A stretch of DNA of 64,000 nt from CALHVX01 sp051027215 (GTDB lineage Bacteria > Pseudomonadota > Gammaproteobacteria > Pseudomonadales > Azotimanducaceae). The translations under genes were made by a program, and so were the position numbers. The stretch lies in assembly GCA_051027215.1 (NCBI GenBank), contig JBPCXR010000029.1:62001-126000 (forward strand). The letters run 5' to 3'. Shown here in pieces: positions 17,723 to 27,080 of this stretch. How positions within the stretch are numbered: the stretch's first letter is position 1; every line of letters starts with the position of its first letter. The notes below the pieces were generated by a model, which worked only from the letters and a program-made list of their open reading frames with translations, was not told the origin of the DNA and did not search any database.

Positions 17723-19210
17723 ATGACTCTGCTCAAGGATGACCGTTGGATCCTCAGCCGCGAGGCCGATCGTGGCCCCCGCGGCACCAAGGTGGTGGCC
17801 ACGGTTGGCCCCGCCACCGATGACAAGCTGCCAGAGCTCATCAAATCTGGCGTCAACGTCTGCCGCATCAACTTTTCTCACGGCACAGCAGATGAACACC
17901 GCAAACGGGTTCAGGCCATTCGCAATGCCGCTGCCGCAGTTCGTCGGGTGGTGGCCATTCTTGGCGATCTACAGGGCCCGAAAATTCGCATCGGCCAGTT
18001 TCAAAGCGAGCCGGTACAGCTGGTCAACGGTGCAGCGTTTTGCATTGACGTTGGGCTCGATGCCGCGGCAGGAACTGCTCAGCAGGTGGGCGCTACCTAT
18101 GCGCTGCTTCCCAAGGACTGCCAGCCCGACGATCTGCTGGTGCTTGGCGACGGCCTCATCGAATTGCGAGTGCAACGGGTCAGCGGCACCCAGGTGCACT
18201 GCACGGTTGAGGTCGGCGGCCCATTAACTGGCGGCAAAGGCATCAACAAGCGCGGCGGTGGGCTCTCTGCTGGCGCACTCACCGAGAAAGATGAGCGTGA
18301 CATCGCTTTAGCCGCCGAGCTCGACGTGGACTTTCTCGCCGTATCCTTTCCGCGTTCCGCCGACGACATGCAGCAGGCCCGGGATTTGGCAGTGAAGGCA
18401 GGCCTGGACTGCCAGCTGGTGGCCAAGCTCGAACGCGCTGAATCGGTGCAAGACCCCGACACCCTGCATCGGCTGATTGCGGCGAGCGATGTGGTCATGA
18501 TCGCCCGAGGTGACTTGGGCATCGAGATCGACTACTCAGCGCTGGTGGGGGTGCAGAAGTATGTGATTGCTAAAGCCCGGGAGCTGGGCCGCGCAACGAT
18601 TACCGCCACACAGATGATGGAATCCATGATCAAAAACCCGGTGCCGACTCGCGCCGAGGTTTTGGACGTCGCCAACTCCGTGTTGGACGGCACCGACGCG
18701 GTGATGCTCTCTGGTGAAACCGCCGTAGGCGACTACCCCGTCGCAACGGTTCAGACAGCGGTGCGGGTCATTCGAGGTGCGGAAGCCAGTGCTCAGTTTC
18801 GTAGCGGCAGCATTGCCGATGAGCCCTGCGAAGCGATAGATGAGTCCATCGCCATGGGAGTCATGAGCATTGCGGCTCGACTCAACCGGGTCAAAGCTAT
18901 CGTCTGCTTCAGCGCCAGCGGCAACACCCCAAAGCTGATGTCCCGCTTTCTCAGCCGCATTCCGATCTACGCCATGGTGGAAGATCAAAAAACCTTAGCG
19001 CGGATTGCACTCTATCGGGGCGTGAACCCGGTGTACTACGTCCCTGCCGTTCGAGACTACGAAGCCATGAACCAGGAAGTCATTCAGTGGTTGATCGACC
19101 GGCGATTCGTGGACAAAGGTGATCGCGTCATTCTGGCGAAAGGGGACTTGCGCGAAGAACGCCAGCCCGGCGGTACCAACACACTAAAAGTCATTCGTAT
19201 CGGGGAATAG
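17723..19210 (+). CDS. pyk: Pyruvate kinase
   Basis: Glycolytic enzyme of 495 residues converting phosphoenolpyruvate and ADP to pyruvate and ATP in the cytoplasm. Visible motifs: RGTKVVATVGPATDD and VCRINFSHGTADEH at the N terminus, the LGDLQGPKIRIG strand, the metal-binding MIARGDLGIEI with Glu and Asp ligands, and the active-site signature that includes ATQMMESM and the NSVLDGTDAVMLSGETAVG segment. The C-terminal regulatory domain (about 355-480) is present. The ATG at 17723 is preceded by a CCTCCT-like stretch rather than a clear ribosome-binding site. A GH2 gene follows after 23 bp, possibly in the same transcript. Confidence 0.96.
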   Translation: MTLLKDDRWILSREADRGPRGTKVVATVGPATDDKLPELIKSGVNVCRINFSHGTADEHRKRVQAIRNAAAAVRRVVAILGDLQGPKIRIGQFQSEPVQLVNGAAFCIDVGLDAAAGTAQQVGATYALLPKDCQPDDLLVLGDGLIELRVQRVSGTQVHCTVEVGGPLTGGKGINKRGGGLSAGALTEKDERDIALAAELDVDFLAVSFPRSADDMQQARDLAVKAGLDCQLVAKLERAESVQDPDTLHRLIAASDVVMIARGDLGIEIDYSALVGVQKYVIAKARELGRATITATQMMESMIKNPVPTRAEVLDVANSVLDGTDAVMLSGETAVGDYPVATVQTAVRVIRGAEASAQFRSGSIADEPCEAIDESIAMGVMSIAARLNRVKAIVCFSASGNTPKLMSRFLSRIPIYAMVEDQKTLARIALYRGVNPVYYVPAVRDYEAMNQEVIQWLIDRRFVDKGDRVILAKGDLREERQPGGTNTLKVIRIGE

Positions 19211-19233
19211 GCGATCTACGCCCTAGAGAACTC

Positions 19234-21174
19234 ATGCTCGCTCCCAAAAACATTAAATACCCCAGCGCTGACCCGTTACTGGGGCTTGCACACAGGCGCA
19301 ACCAACAATCCCTAGATGGGCAGTGGCATCTAATCGTCGACCCGATGGGCGTGGGTCTTCCCGGCAGCATCTTCGGGGGCTTTCCCGCCAATCGCCGCAG
19401 CGTTACCGGCATGGAGTTGATCGAGTACGACTTTGAAGCCTCGCCGATGGTTACCGTACCGGGCGACTGGAACAATCAAGACGAAAAACTGTTCTTCTAC
19501 CAAGGCCGTTGCTGGTATTACCGCACCTTCAACTATGAAGTGCCAAGCGCAGACCGGGTACATCTGTACTTTGATGGTGCGAACTACAACAAGCAGATCT
19601 TTCTAAACGGCGAAGGCATCGGTGAGCATAAGGGCGGCTATGTTCCCTTTTCTTTCGATGTCACCGACACCTTGGTCGCAGGCAGCAATACGCTCATTGT
19701 CATGGTCGACAACCGCTTGTCGCCATCCTCGGTGCCCATGGAGCGCACTGATTGGTGGCCTTACGGCGGCCTGACGCGCAGCGTGTGCTTAATCGAAACC
19801 CCGAGCGGCTACATTCGCAACGCGCAGCTAGCCTTGACTGACCTCGACACCGGCAAACTCGAAGGACACATGAGTTGTGTCGGCATCGCAGCAGGCAGCC
19901 AGGCGCAAATCGAGATCCCGGAGCTAAGTCTGCGCCTGGCTGCACTCGTGGATGACCAAGGTCTCGCCCGTTTCGAGTGTCACGCTGCACCCCAACTGTG
20001 GTCCCCAGACTCGCCGCGGCTTTACCACGTAAACTTTTCGGTTGGCAAAGACCAAGTCAGTGACCGCATCGGCTTTCGCACCATCACAACCGCCGGCCAC
20101 CGCTTGCTGTTGAACAGTAAGCCGATCAAGCTGCGCGGCATTTCTTGCCACGAAGAGCCCATTGGCCGTGAGGGCGTCGCCTGCCAGCGCGAGGACTACG
20201 AACGCCTACTGCGCGAGGCTAGCCAGCTCGGCTGCAACTTTGTTCGCGCCGCGCACTATCCCTATGCCGCACACCTGGCACAACTGGCCGATGAGTTAGG
20301 CCTTTTGCTGTGGGCTGAAGTGCCCGTCTATTGGGCGATCGATTGGGACAATGCCAATACGCTCAGCATCGCCCGGGATCAAATCGAACGACTGGTGTCG
20401 CGGGACTGGAATCGCGCCTCGGTGATTATCTGGTCGGTGGCGAACGAAACGCCGCTATCGCAACCTCGCATGGCGTTTCTCGAGCAGCTCATCAATGACG
20501 TACGAGCCCTCGACCGCACTCGTTTAGTGAGTGCAGCACTGCTCGGCGCAGGTGCGAAAGAATTGGCTGCGATCATGACTCACCTCGCAACTCGGGCACT
20601 TGCTGCCGGCGATTTGAATGCCACAGAACAGCAAGCATTCGAGAAAGTTCTTGAGTCTGCAGAACCCTCGACCATCAGCGCGGACGCAGGCTATACCGTG
20701 GTGATCGACGATCCGCTGGGAGAACTCGTCGACGTGGTCGGCTACAACCAGTACTTCGGCTGGTACTACTCGGTGTTCTTTGCCCGGCACATTGGCGTTG
20801 GCGAGCACTTGATCCGACCCCTGATGCTGGCCTTCATGCACGCCATGCGCATCACTGCTGCTACAGATAAGCCCATCTTGATCTCCGAGTTCGGCGCCGG
20901 CGCCAAAGCTGGCCGGCGCGGCGGTGAGGCGCTGATCTTCACCGAAGAGTACCAAGCCGAGGTGTACCAATCGCAGCTCGCCATGCTCGGTGCCAGTGAA
21001 CAGGTGCAAGGCATATCACCCTGGATCCTGAAGGACTTCCGCGCCATGTTGCGCACCCTCGCGGGAACCCAGGACTACTACAATCGCAAAGGCCTCATGG
21101 ACGAAAACGGCAACCGCAAGCTGGCCTATGAGGTGTTGCAGCGCTTCTACGCGGGTTCTTGGCGCGACGTATAG
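19234..21174 (+). CDS. Glycoside hydrolase family 2 protein (beta-glucuronidase/galactosidase type)
   Basis: GH2 retaining glycosidase of 646 residues without a signal peptide, so probably cytoplasmic. Order of domains: sugar-binding jelly-roll (about 30-190, with GVGLPGSIFGGF and RCWYYRTF), immunoglobulin-like beta-sandwich (195-280), TIM barrel (from LRGISCHEEPIGREG). Acid/base Glu405 lies in WSVANETP and nucleophile Glu552 in LISEFGAGA. This layout is close to beta-glucuronidase (UidA type). An insertion of about 60 residues (445-505) between the two catalytic Glu is longer than usual. Substrate not certain. Confidence 0.88.
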   Translation: MLAPKNIKYPSADPLLGLAHRRNQQSLDGQWHLIVDPMGVGLPGSIFGGFPANRRSVTGMELIEYDFEASPMVTVPGDWNNQDEKLFFYQGRCWYYRTFNYEVPSADRVHLYFDGANYNKQIFLNGEGIGEHKGGYVPFSFDVTDTLVAGSNTLIVMVDNRLSPSSVPMERTDWWPYGGLTRSVCLIETPSGYIRNAQLALTDLDTGKLEGHMSCVGIAAGSQAQIEIPELSLRLAALVDDQGLARFECHAAPQLWSPDSPRLYHVNFSVGKDQVSDRIGFRTITTAGHRLLLNSKPIKLRGISCHEEPIGREGVACQREDYERLLREASQLGCNFVRAAHYPYAAHLAQLADELGLLLWAEVPVYWAIDWDNANTLSIARDQIERLVSRDWNRASVIIWSVANETPLSQPRMAFLEQLINDVRALDRTRLVSAALLGAGAKELAAIMTHLATRALAAGDLNATEQQAFEKVLESAEPSTISADAGYTVVIDDPLGELVDVVGYNQYFGWYYSVFFARHIGVGEHLIRPLMLAFMHAMRITAATDKPILISEFGAGAKAGRRGGEALIFTEEYQAEVYQSQLAMLGASEQVQGISPWILKDFRAMLRTLAGTQDYYNRKGLMDENGNRKLAYEVLQRFYAGSWRDV

Positions 21175-21213
21175 GCCGTCTTGGCCGCATTTGACTCTTG
21201 TAGCCGACTGTTG

Positions 21214-21237
21214 TGCGATGCACAATTGTGCATCGCA
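21214..21237. promoter_or_regulatory. 24-bp perfect palindrome upstream of phasin gene (probable operator)
   Basis: The 22-bp core GCGATGCACAATTGTGCATCGC (21215-21236) is exactly self-complementary, extended by one pair to 21214-21237. It lies about 75 bp upstream of the phasin start in the only promoter-sized gap nearby. TGC/GCA-rich palindromes bound by PhaR/PhbF repressors are known upstream of phasin genes in several proteobacteria, so a polyhydroxyalkanoate-responsive operator is the best guess. No T-run follows, so it is not a terminator. Confidence 0.6.
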
Positions 21238-21310
21238 ACACATTCAACGGCCTGCGCCCGAAACACCCAAGCAGGCCAAGCCACCTTTTTCTGCTAATCC
21301 GGAGTAGCCA

Positions 21311-21907
21311 ATGAACATGATTGAACGCCAGGCCACCGTCGCCCGACAACTCATCGAAATTAACCTCGACGCCACCCGCAAAATGATTGAGCTGACCGGC
21401 AACGGCATGCGTCAGTACATGGATCTGAACAGCAGCTATTTCGAGCGCATGACCCACCCAGAAAGTGTGCAAGGGGTGCTGGAACTGCAGCGAGATTATG
21501 GAAAATCACTATTGGGCAGTGTGCGCGAAGATCTGCAGGAACGCGGACAGGTGCTCAAGAGCGCTTTCGAGCAGACTTCCAACGTGCTGAAGGACGGATG
21601 GAATGATAGCCGCGAGACTGTGGCAGAACGGATCGATGAAGCGCAACAGAAAGTAGAAGCCGCCGTCGACAACGGTCGCGAAACGGTCGCAGACAACATC
21701 GATGAGCACCTGGAACAAATCAACGGCGTCGGCAGCACCTTCGCTGAGAAACTGCGCAACGCCGGCATCTACAGTCTGGCGCAGGTCGCCGCCATCAATA
21801 CTCAGGACCTAGCCGACGAGGACCATCCACTGCATCACATGAAGAGCCGCATGGAGTCCGAGGATTGGGTGCAACAGGCCCACGACCTGATCAAGCCTCT
21901 CTCCTAA
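21311..21907 (+). CDS. Phasin family protein with C-terminal helix-hairpin-helix-like segment
   Basis: Protein of 198 residues. Residues 1-100 are the amphipathic helical phasin region (MIERQATVARQLIEINLDATRKMIELTG, then MTHPESVQGVLELQRDYG), typical of proteins that coat polyhydroxyalkanoate granules. Residues 100-135 repeat RETVAERIDEAQQ / RETVADNIDEHLEQ, a heptad-like helix. The C-terminal 60 residues (INGVGSTFAEKLRNAGIYSLAQVAAI) look like a helix-hairpin-helix module such as those in DNA-binding proteins, which could tether granules to the nucleoid as PhaM/PhaF do. AGTAGCC precedes the ATG. A palindromic operator lies upstream. Confidence 0.8.
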   Translation: MNMIERQATVARQLIEINLDATRKMIELTGNGMRQYMDLNSSYFERMTHPESVQGVLELQRDYGKSLLGSVREDLQERGQVLKSAFEQTSNVLKDGWNDSRETVAERIDEAQQKVEAAVDNGRETVADNIDEHLEQINGVGSTFAEKLRNAGIYSLAQVAAINTQDLADEDHPLHHMKSRMESEDWVQQAHDLIKPLS

Positions 21908-21952
21908 CCACAACCCGCGTCATCGCGCCGGGTTCATAGCTAAGCTGAGGCC

Positions 21953-22381
21953 TCAGTCCAAGGACTGCAGCAGCAGTTGGGTCTCATCCCGCAGGTGATC
22001 GATGGCGCCCAGAATCTCCGTAGCGGCCTGCTCTTCCTGGCCAAGTTCACTCCAGTGTTCTTGCCACTGCGTATGCAATTTCTGGGATGCCTGCTGACAG
22101 CGCTCGGGCAACAGCATGGAGAGGTCCTCCAGCGTTAGCACCAATGCCCAGCCACTGCGCGGGTTACCGCGCTCAGCGCTGTGATCGTAGTGACTGTAGA
22201 ACACGAGTTCTTGTAGACGGCCTATCTGCAGCAGCGCCTCAAATGCTGCGGTGCGCTGATTTCGATTCGCCTCCGTTGCCTCATTGCGCCAGGTGTTGTA
22301 CCCCAGGCTAGTCAAGGCGATGACCAGGCTGATTAAAGCCACCGCATTACGCCTGATCTGACTAGCGATTGAATCCGGCAT
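21953..22381 (-). CDS. Conserved hypothetical membrane-anchored protein
   Basis: Not assigned to a named family. From ATG at 22381 it has 142 residues: a basic N terminus (MPDSIASQIRRNAVA), one membrane helix (LISLVIALTSLGYNTW), and then an amphipathic helical domain with NRNQRTAAFEALLQIGRLQELVF and Leu-rich heptads, probably in the periplasm. Another ATG at 22423 would add 14 residues. The layout (helix, YNTWRNE, then a helical sensor-like region) recurs in marine gammaproteobacteria. It is divergent from the acyl-CoA synthetase gene, with a 65-bp gap to that start. Confidence 0.65.
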   Translation of the reverse strand: MPDSIASQIRRNAVALISLVIALTSLGYNTWRNEATEANRNQRTAAFEALLQIGRLQELVFYSHYDHSAERGNPRSGWALVLTLEDLSMLLPERCQQASQKLHTQWQEHWSELGQEEQAATEILGAIDHLRDETQLLLQSLD

Positions 22382-22446
22382 GCTTGAGACCGTGCTTACG
22401 AGTCGCCATGATGGTGCCCGCATTGTAGTCAAATGACGAGGGGTCC

Positions 22447-23985
22447 ATGGCCAAATTGATTAAAACCCACGCTGACAATCGCGCTAGCGAACCAGCACTG
22501 ATTGACGAGCGTGGCAACACCAACTGGCTGCAGTTGAATCAACGAGCGAATCAGATCATGGCCGCGTTCTCCGCTTCAGGGCTCGTGGCCGGTGACACCA
22601 TTGCGATCTTCGCCGGCAATTGCCGCGAGTACTTTGAGCTCATTACTGCAGCCAACCACGCCGGCATTATTTACGTGCCAGTCAACTGGCACTTCGCCGC
22701 AGATGAACTCGAATACGTGGTCGACAACGCCGGCTGCAAGTTGCTGTTCATCGAAGGCCAGTTTGTCGAGCGCGCAACCGGGCTCTCGAACATCGAGCGA
22801 ATTAGCATCCGCCAGGCTACAGCAGGCTTCACCGATTACGAAAGTTGGCTCGGTGGTCAATCAAGCGATGAGCCGGCCCAGGAGCTCATGGGCGGCCCAA
22901 TGTTTTATACCTCCGGCACAACAGGCCGGCCTAAGGGTGTGAAGTCAGGCAGCGGTGGGGGACCACCACCCATCGAAACGCTACAGATGATGGCGGGTGG
23001 TCTCAGCGGCATGCTGTCCATTCCCGCCGATGGCACCACGCTACTGTGTGGCCCCGTGTATCACTCTGCGCAGTGGGCGTTTTCGTTTCTGCCCCTGGTG
23101 GCCGGCGGCACCGTAGTTATGCGGCATAAGTTTGACGCCGCTGAAACGTTGGCGTTGATCGACAAGCACAGTGTCACCAATGTGCACCTGGTACCCACGC
23201 AGTTTCGGCGAATGTTGAATCTGGACGACGCAACCCGCAGTGCCTTTAGCGGTTCGAGTCTGAGCGTGGTCTGGCATGGCGCAGCGCCTTGCCCGCCCGA
23301 GGTCAAACGCCAGATGATCGACTGGTGGGGCCCGATTATTAGCGAATACTATGGCTCAACCGAAGGCTCAATTGTTGCCATGGCCACTGCCGAGGAATGG
23401 TTAAGCAAACCTGGCACCGTAGGTAAACCTTCACCCACCGTTGAGATCAAAATCGTCGACGAGCAAGGTGCGGTCCAACCCCAAGGGGAGTCTGGAGAGA
23501 TCTATGTGCGCAACCTGATGGGCACCGACTTCGAATATCACAACGAACCGGAGAAAACCAAAGCCGCGCATCTAGAGCCGGGTGTGTTTACCTTCGGTGA
23601 CATCGGCTATTTTGACGAAGATGGGTATTTGTACTTAAGCGATCGCAAGATCGACATGATCATCTCCGGCGGCGTGAACATCTATCCTGCAGAAATCGAA
23701 GGCGTGTTGGCGACCCATCCAGCAGTGCAGGACGCTGCAGTATTCGGCATTCCCAACGACGAGTTTGGTGAAGAAGTGAAGGCCGCCATCTGTCTGAAAC
23801 CCGACTGCGCAGCGGGCGCTGACATGGCAGCTGAGCTGATCGGTTTTTGTCGCGAACAGCTGGCCGGGTACAAAGCCCCGAAGAGCATCGACTTTATTGC
23901 TGACATGCCTCGGCACGAGACCGGCAAGCTCTACAAGCGATTGCTCAAAGACCCCTACTGGGAAGGCAGTGGCCGTAAGATCTAG
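22447..23985 (+). CDS. AMP-binding acyl-CoA synthetase
   Basis: ANL-superfamily ligase of 512 residues that activates a carboxylic acid to acyl-AMP and then acyl-CoA. Visible: the P-loop-like A3 motif FYTSGTTGRPKGVKSG, EYYGSTEG for adenine/acyl contact, the A7-type FGDIGYFDEDGYLYLSDRKIDMIISGG with the ribose-binding Asp and hinge Arg/Lys, and the catalytic-lysine region HETGKLYKRLL in the C-terminal lid. It resembles fatty-acid CoA ligases acting on lipids or steroid side chains. The stop codon TAG overlaps the GTG start of the next gene by one base. Confidence 0.92.
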   Translation: MAKLIKTHADNRASEPALIDERGNTNWLQLNQRANQIMAAFSASGLVAGDTIAIFAGNCREYFELITAANHAGIIYVPVNWHFAADELEYVVDNAGCKLLFIEGQFVERATGLSNIERISIRQATAGFTDYESWLGGQSSDEPAQELMGGPMFYTSGTTGRPKGVKSGSGGGPPPIETLQMMAGGLSGMLSIPADGTTLLCGPVYHSAQWAFSFLPLVAGGTVVMRHKFDAAETLALIDKHSVTNVHLVPTQFRRMLNLDDATRSAFSGSSLSVVWHGAAPCPPEVKRQMIDWWGPIISEYYGSTEGSIVAMATAEEWLSKPGTVGKPSPTVEIKIVDEQGAVQPQGESGEIYVRNLMGTDFEYHNEPEKTKAAHLEPGVFTFGDIGYFDEDGYLYLSDRKIDMIISGGVNIYPAEIEGVLATHPAVQDAAVFGIPNDEFGEEVKAAICLKPDCAAGADMAAELIGFCREQLAGYKAPKSIDFIADMPRHETGKLYKRLLKDPYWEGSGRKI

Positions 23986-24932
23986 TGACTGTTGGCACAC
24001 CGCCAGCCGAGGTCGAAATCGATGTCGAGCTGGTGCGAGCCTTGTTGCAAGAACAAGGCATTGATACCCGTGACCGATCCGTGGCAGAGCTGGACAGCGG
24101 TTGGGACAACGCGTTGTATAGCGTCGAACCCGGCAGCCATCCGCAACCCGAACTGCGCCAACGCCTGATCGTTCGTTTACCGCGACGCAAGGTTGCGGTC
24201 GAGCTGTTGCGCCACGAGCAACGTTGGCTCCCCCAACTGTTTCTTGATTCGCCGCTGCCACTTCCTCGTCCACTCCTGCTCGGCAGGCCGGGGCACGGCT
24301 ACCCTTGGCCATTCAGCGTAGTGCCCTTCCTGGCTGGCGTGGCATCGGATCTGGAACCGCCCGATGCAGATCAGGCAACGGTATACGCCGACTTTCTAGC
24401 CACTGTGCATCAACCCGCGCCCAGCGATGCGCCAGTTAATCCTTATCGCGGCGTCCCATTGTCTACGCGCAACCAAGGCTTCTTGGAGCGCTGGCAACGC
24501 TGCGCTACAGAGCTGCCGGAAACCCACCTTCAACTACTCGACATTTGGGATGCCGCGGTAAACTTACCCATCGACATGGCACCCACCTGGCTTCATGGCG
24601 ATCCGCATGCCCGCAATCTGCTAGTGGAGCAAGGCAAGATCTCTGGGGTAATCGACTGGGGCGACATGTGCGCCGGTGATCGCGCCAACGACCTCGGAGC
24701 GATCTGGATGCACTTTCACGAACTCGAGGCACGCAATGTTGCCATCAATCACTACCAGTCGCGCTGCCCGGGCGTGAGCGCGAATACCTGGGTACGGGCC
24801 CGTGGCTGGGCGCTGTTGTTCGGCGTAATTTTGTTCGATAGTGGCCGAGAGGATCATCCAAGACACCGTCGCATGGGCCAACGCACGTTGAATAATTTGT
24901 TAGGTGATCTTCGGGCTGGGCAATTCGGCTAG
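23985..24932 (+). CDS. Aminoglycoside-phosphotransferase-fold (APH) family protein
   Basis: Kinase-like protein of 315 residues. The nucleotide-binding half has the DSGWDNALY and RLIVRLPRR segments; the catalytic loop is WLHGDPHARNLL, and the metal-binding aspartate follows in VIDWGDMCAGDRANDLG. These proteins phosphorylate small molecules (aminoglycosides, macrolides, choline, acyl groups), and many chromosomal copies are metabolic rather than resistance genes. Its GTG start overlaps the acyl-CoA synthetase stop by one base, so the two are an operon, suggesting a role in the same lipid or small-acid pathway. Substrate not inferable. Confidence 0.85.
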   Translation: MTVGTPPAEVEIDVELVRALLQEQGIDTRDRSVAELDSGWDNALYSVEPGSHPQPELRQRLIVRLPRRKVAVELLRHEQRWLPQLFLDSPLPLPRPLLLGRPGHGYPWPFSVVPFLAGVASDLEPPDADQATVYADFLATVHQPAPSDAPVNPYRGVPLSTRNQGFLERWQRCATELPETHLQLLDIWDAAVNLPIDMAPTWLHGDPHARNLLVEQGKISGVIDWGDMCAGDRANDLGAIWMHFHELEARNVAINHYQSRCPGVSANTWVRARGWALLFGVILFDSGREDHPRHRRMGQRTLNNLLGDLRAGQFG

Positions 24933-24942
24933 GTGCTATTGG

Positions 24943-25653
24943 ATGCCCAATAACCAGAATACGAAGAAGTGCAGGGCCGCCATTGAGCTTGTCGGATTTG
25001 TCTCTTTCGCCCTAATTTCCAAAGAGATGATGGACCCACTCTTTGGGGCCTATTCAGGGCCAGCATCGTTACTGACGACTCTTGTTATCTTGACCATCTA
25101 TATGCACCTGCGGGGGACAAAATGGGCAAGCTTGGGCCTACGCGCCCTTTCAGGCTCAAAAGCTAAGCTCCTCCTCATACCGCAATCGATTCTAATATTC
25201 GTTTCTGTGCTTGTGACTATCGTTCTTCTTACAAAAGGCCTCGAATCCGTGGGCTTACAATTTATGTCGGAAGAACCGGAGGGAGAGATAGAGCGTTGGG
25301 GCGATATCGAGGGAAATTTGCAACAGTATTTGATCTTAATTGCCCTTTCTTGGATTAGTGCCGGTTTTGGTGAGGAATTGTTCTTTCGCGGGTTCGTTAT
25401 TACGCAACTACAAGCAACGCTAGGTGATACCAAGCTCGCGTCAGTGCTTGCTGTGCTCTTAGCGGCGCTTCTGTTCGGCTATGTGCACTTCTACTATCAG
25501 GGCCTGACTGGTCTGGTGAATGGCGGAGTTATCGGACTGATTTTCGGTACCTTTTTCTTGCTCTTCAACCGCAATCTTTGGCCACTTATATTGGCGCACG
25601 GTTTCATCAACTCGCTCGGTTTTACTGGTGATTTTTTGGGTTGGGATATTTGA
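24943..25653 (+). CDS. CPBP family intramembrane glutamic endopeptidase
   Basis: Integral membrane protein of 236 residues from ATG at 24943, with about six to seven hydrophobic helices. The CPBP (Abi/CAAX-protease-like) motifs are present in order: SAGFGEELFFRGFV (EExxxR), LFGYVHFYYQG (HxxF-type) and LAHGFINSLGF (HxxxN). Bacterial CPBP proteins cleave membrane or prenylated substrates or protect against bacteriocins. Codon use is clearly more AT-rich than in the preceding genes, and this gene opens a run of such genes to about 30 kb. Start: an upstream in-frame GTG at 24904 lies inside the previous gene and was not preferred. Confidence 0.88.
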   Translation: MPNNQNTKKCRAAIELVGFVSFALISKEMMDPLFGAYSGPASLLTTLVILTIYMHLRGTKWASLGLRALSGSKAKLLLIPQSILIFVSVLVTIVLLTKGLESVGLQFMSEEPEGEIERWGDIEGNLQQYLILIALSWISAGFGEELFFRGFVITQLQATLGDTKLASVLAVLLAALLFGYVHFYYQGLTGLVNGGVIGLIFGTFFLLFNRNLWPLILAHGFINSLGFTGDFLGWDI

Positions 25654-25681
25654 GTAACCACCGGGCGCAACGACAGGTAGA

Positions 25682-26413
25682 TCACAAGCTAGGGCTCAAC
25701 AACATATATTCGCTTAGCGCTTCGAACGATACCGCAACCAGCACCATGTAGCTTAGTAGTATGCCGATTGATTTGAAAGTTGCGACAAGCCAGGTAACAC
25801 GATAGACGCGATGAACGGAAGTGACGAAGTTCGCCATCAGGCAAACGAAGAGTACTAACTGAATAACCACCGCCAACTTCGAATTCGCCGTCGCTTGTTC
25901 GAGCGGCAACATCAAGGCGAAGACGATGTACACGACACTGTGCAGGTGCAGCGAATGAATGAGATGGTCGATGTAGAACCGTTCTCGAAATCCAGCTTTC
26001 AGAATAAGAGCGAAAGCGGGCAGCAGAACAAACATCAATCCCGGTATGTAATCGGCAAATAGGCGTGCCTGACCAGCAGCATCTGCCTCCAGCGTCTGTC
26101 CCTCGCTCAGCAGATCTCCTTGCCCAACGACCCATGCCGCCAGCACGAAGAACAACACGCTCACTACGATATAAAGGCGCAATGGTGAGGAATAGAGTCT
26201 ACGCCGACCCGCAAGAAACTCGGTGGTGAGGACTCCAGGATGTCGAGTTAGCGTCCAAAGAGTACGAGCAACCCGGCCATCGAGGTCAAAGACCTCGCGC
26301 AGAGCCTCTGCGATTAGCTCAAATAGCGGGCGCTCAAGCTCTATGTCTTTCTGTCCACACTGAGGACAGTATCTCGCCTCGAGTGGCGTTTCACAGTTCT
26401 TACAAGGCGTCAT
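25682..26413 (-). CDS. DUF3667 membrane protein with N-terminal zinc ribbon
   Basis: Protein of 243 residues from ATG at 26413. It opens with the zinc ribbon MTPCKNCETPLEARYCPQCGQ, followed by the DUF3667 signature FELIAEALREVFDLDGRVARTLWTLTRHPG and LAGRRRLYSSPLRLYI, then about four membrane helices. The family is widespread and of unknown function. A longer frame upstream to 26578 is Ser/Gln-rich and looks non-coding. Convergent with the CPBP gene (28 bp apart). Confidence 0.85.
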   Translation of the reverse strand: MTPCKNCETPLEARYCPQCGQKDIELERPLFELIAEALREVFDLDGRVARTLWTLTRHPGVLTTEFLAGRRRLYSSPLRLYIVVSVLFFVLAAWVVGQGDLLSEGQTLEADAAGQARLFADYIPGLMFVLLPAFALILKAGFRERFYIDHLIHSLHLHSVVYIVFALMLPLEQATANSKLAVVIQLVLFVCLMANFVTSVHRVYRVTWLVATFKSIGILLSYMVLVAVSFEALSEYMLLSPSL

Positions 26414-26609
26414 AACAAAGCATGGTATCGCATCGCTATGGCAGCGGTGCGCGTCTTCCTGAGGAGCTTGCGACGAGCGGGATCTCTGGGTCAACGATTG
26501 TCCAGCTGGAGAGGCTGAGGTTTTGCTCCGGGCCGATAGCTGAGGCTCAGTCGGCGGGAGCGAAAGTTCGCCTCCCACTGTAGGCCTAATTCACTGCAAA
26601 CATCCGCTA

Positions 26610-26981
26610 TCAGGAAAGGACAGCGTTCTTTCTAACCCTATACATGTAAGCGAGGCTCAAGAGCCACGCAGTGCCCAACACCACGAAAGGAACAATCCCG
26701 GGGTTGAAGTCCACAGACACGCCGAGCGAATGGCTCAGCTCGGGATGGGCCTGGGTGACGGTGTACATCATGCTTCCAGCTTGATACGTGCCTAGGATCG
26801 GCCAGATCGCAAACATCGAGTAAGCGATCGTTACGATAGCTACGTACCAGCGGTCAAGGGTCGCGCCGACAAAGTGTGCAACAACCAAATAGGCAAATAG
26901 GACTGTAACGAAGTCCATTGTTGATCTTCCCGCTTCGGCGCTCAAAGAAGTAAATAGGTCAGCCAGCTCATACTCAGTCAT
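26610..26981 (-). CDS. Small four-helix membrane protein, unrecognised
   Basis: Protein of 123 residues from ATG at 26981, set by a strong AGGAGGAGGT about 8 bases upstream. It has a short acidic N terminus (MTEYELADLFTSLSAEAG), then hydrophobic segments near 22-42, 47-67 and 93-113 ending in the basic tail YRVRKNAVLS. I do not recognise the family and suggest no function. It is in the lower-GC accessory stretch, followed on the same strand by the DUF3667 gene about 200 bp later. Confidence 0.7.
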   Translation of the reverse strand: MTEYELADLFTSLSAEAGRSTMDFVTVLFAYLVVAHFVGATLDRWYVAIVTIAYSMFAIWPILGTYQAGSMMYTVTQAHPELSHSLGVSVDFNPGIVPFVVLGTAWLLSLAYMYRVRKNAVLS

Positions 26982-27080
26982 CGAACATACCTCCTCCTGA
27001 TGCATGCGAGGAGTATAAAGAGAGGGACGGAACGCGGTCGAGGTCGGCTCTTGGTCGGAAGCGGTGCAAAAGTCTCTACT

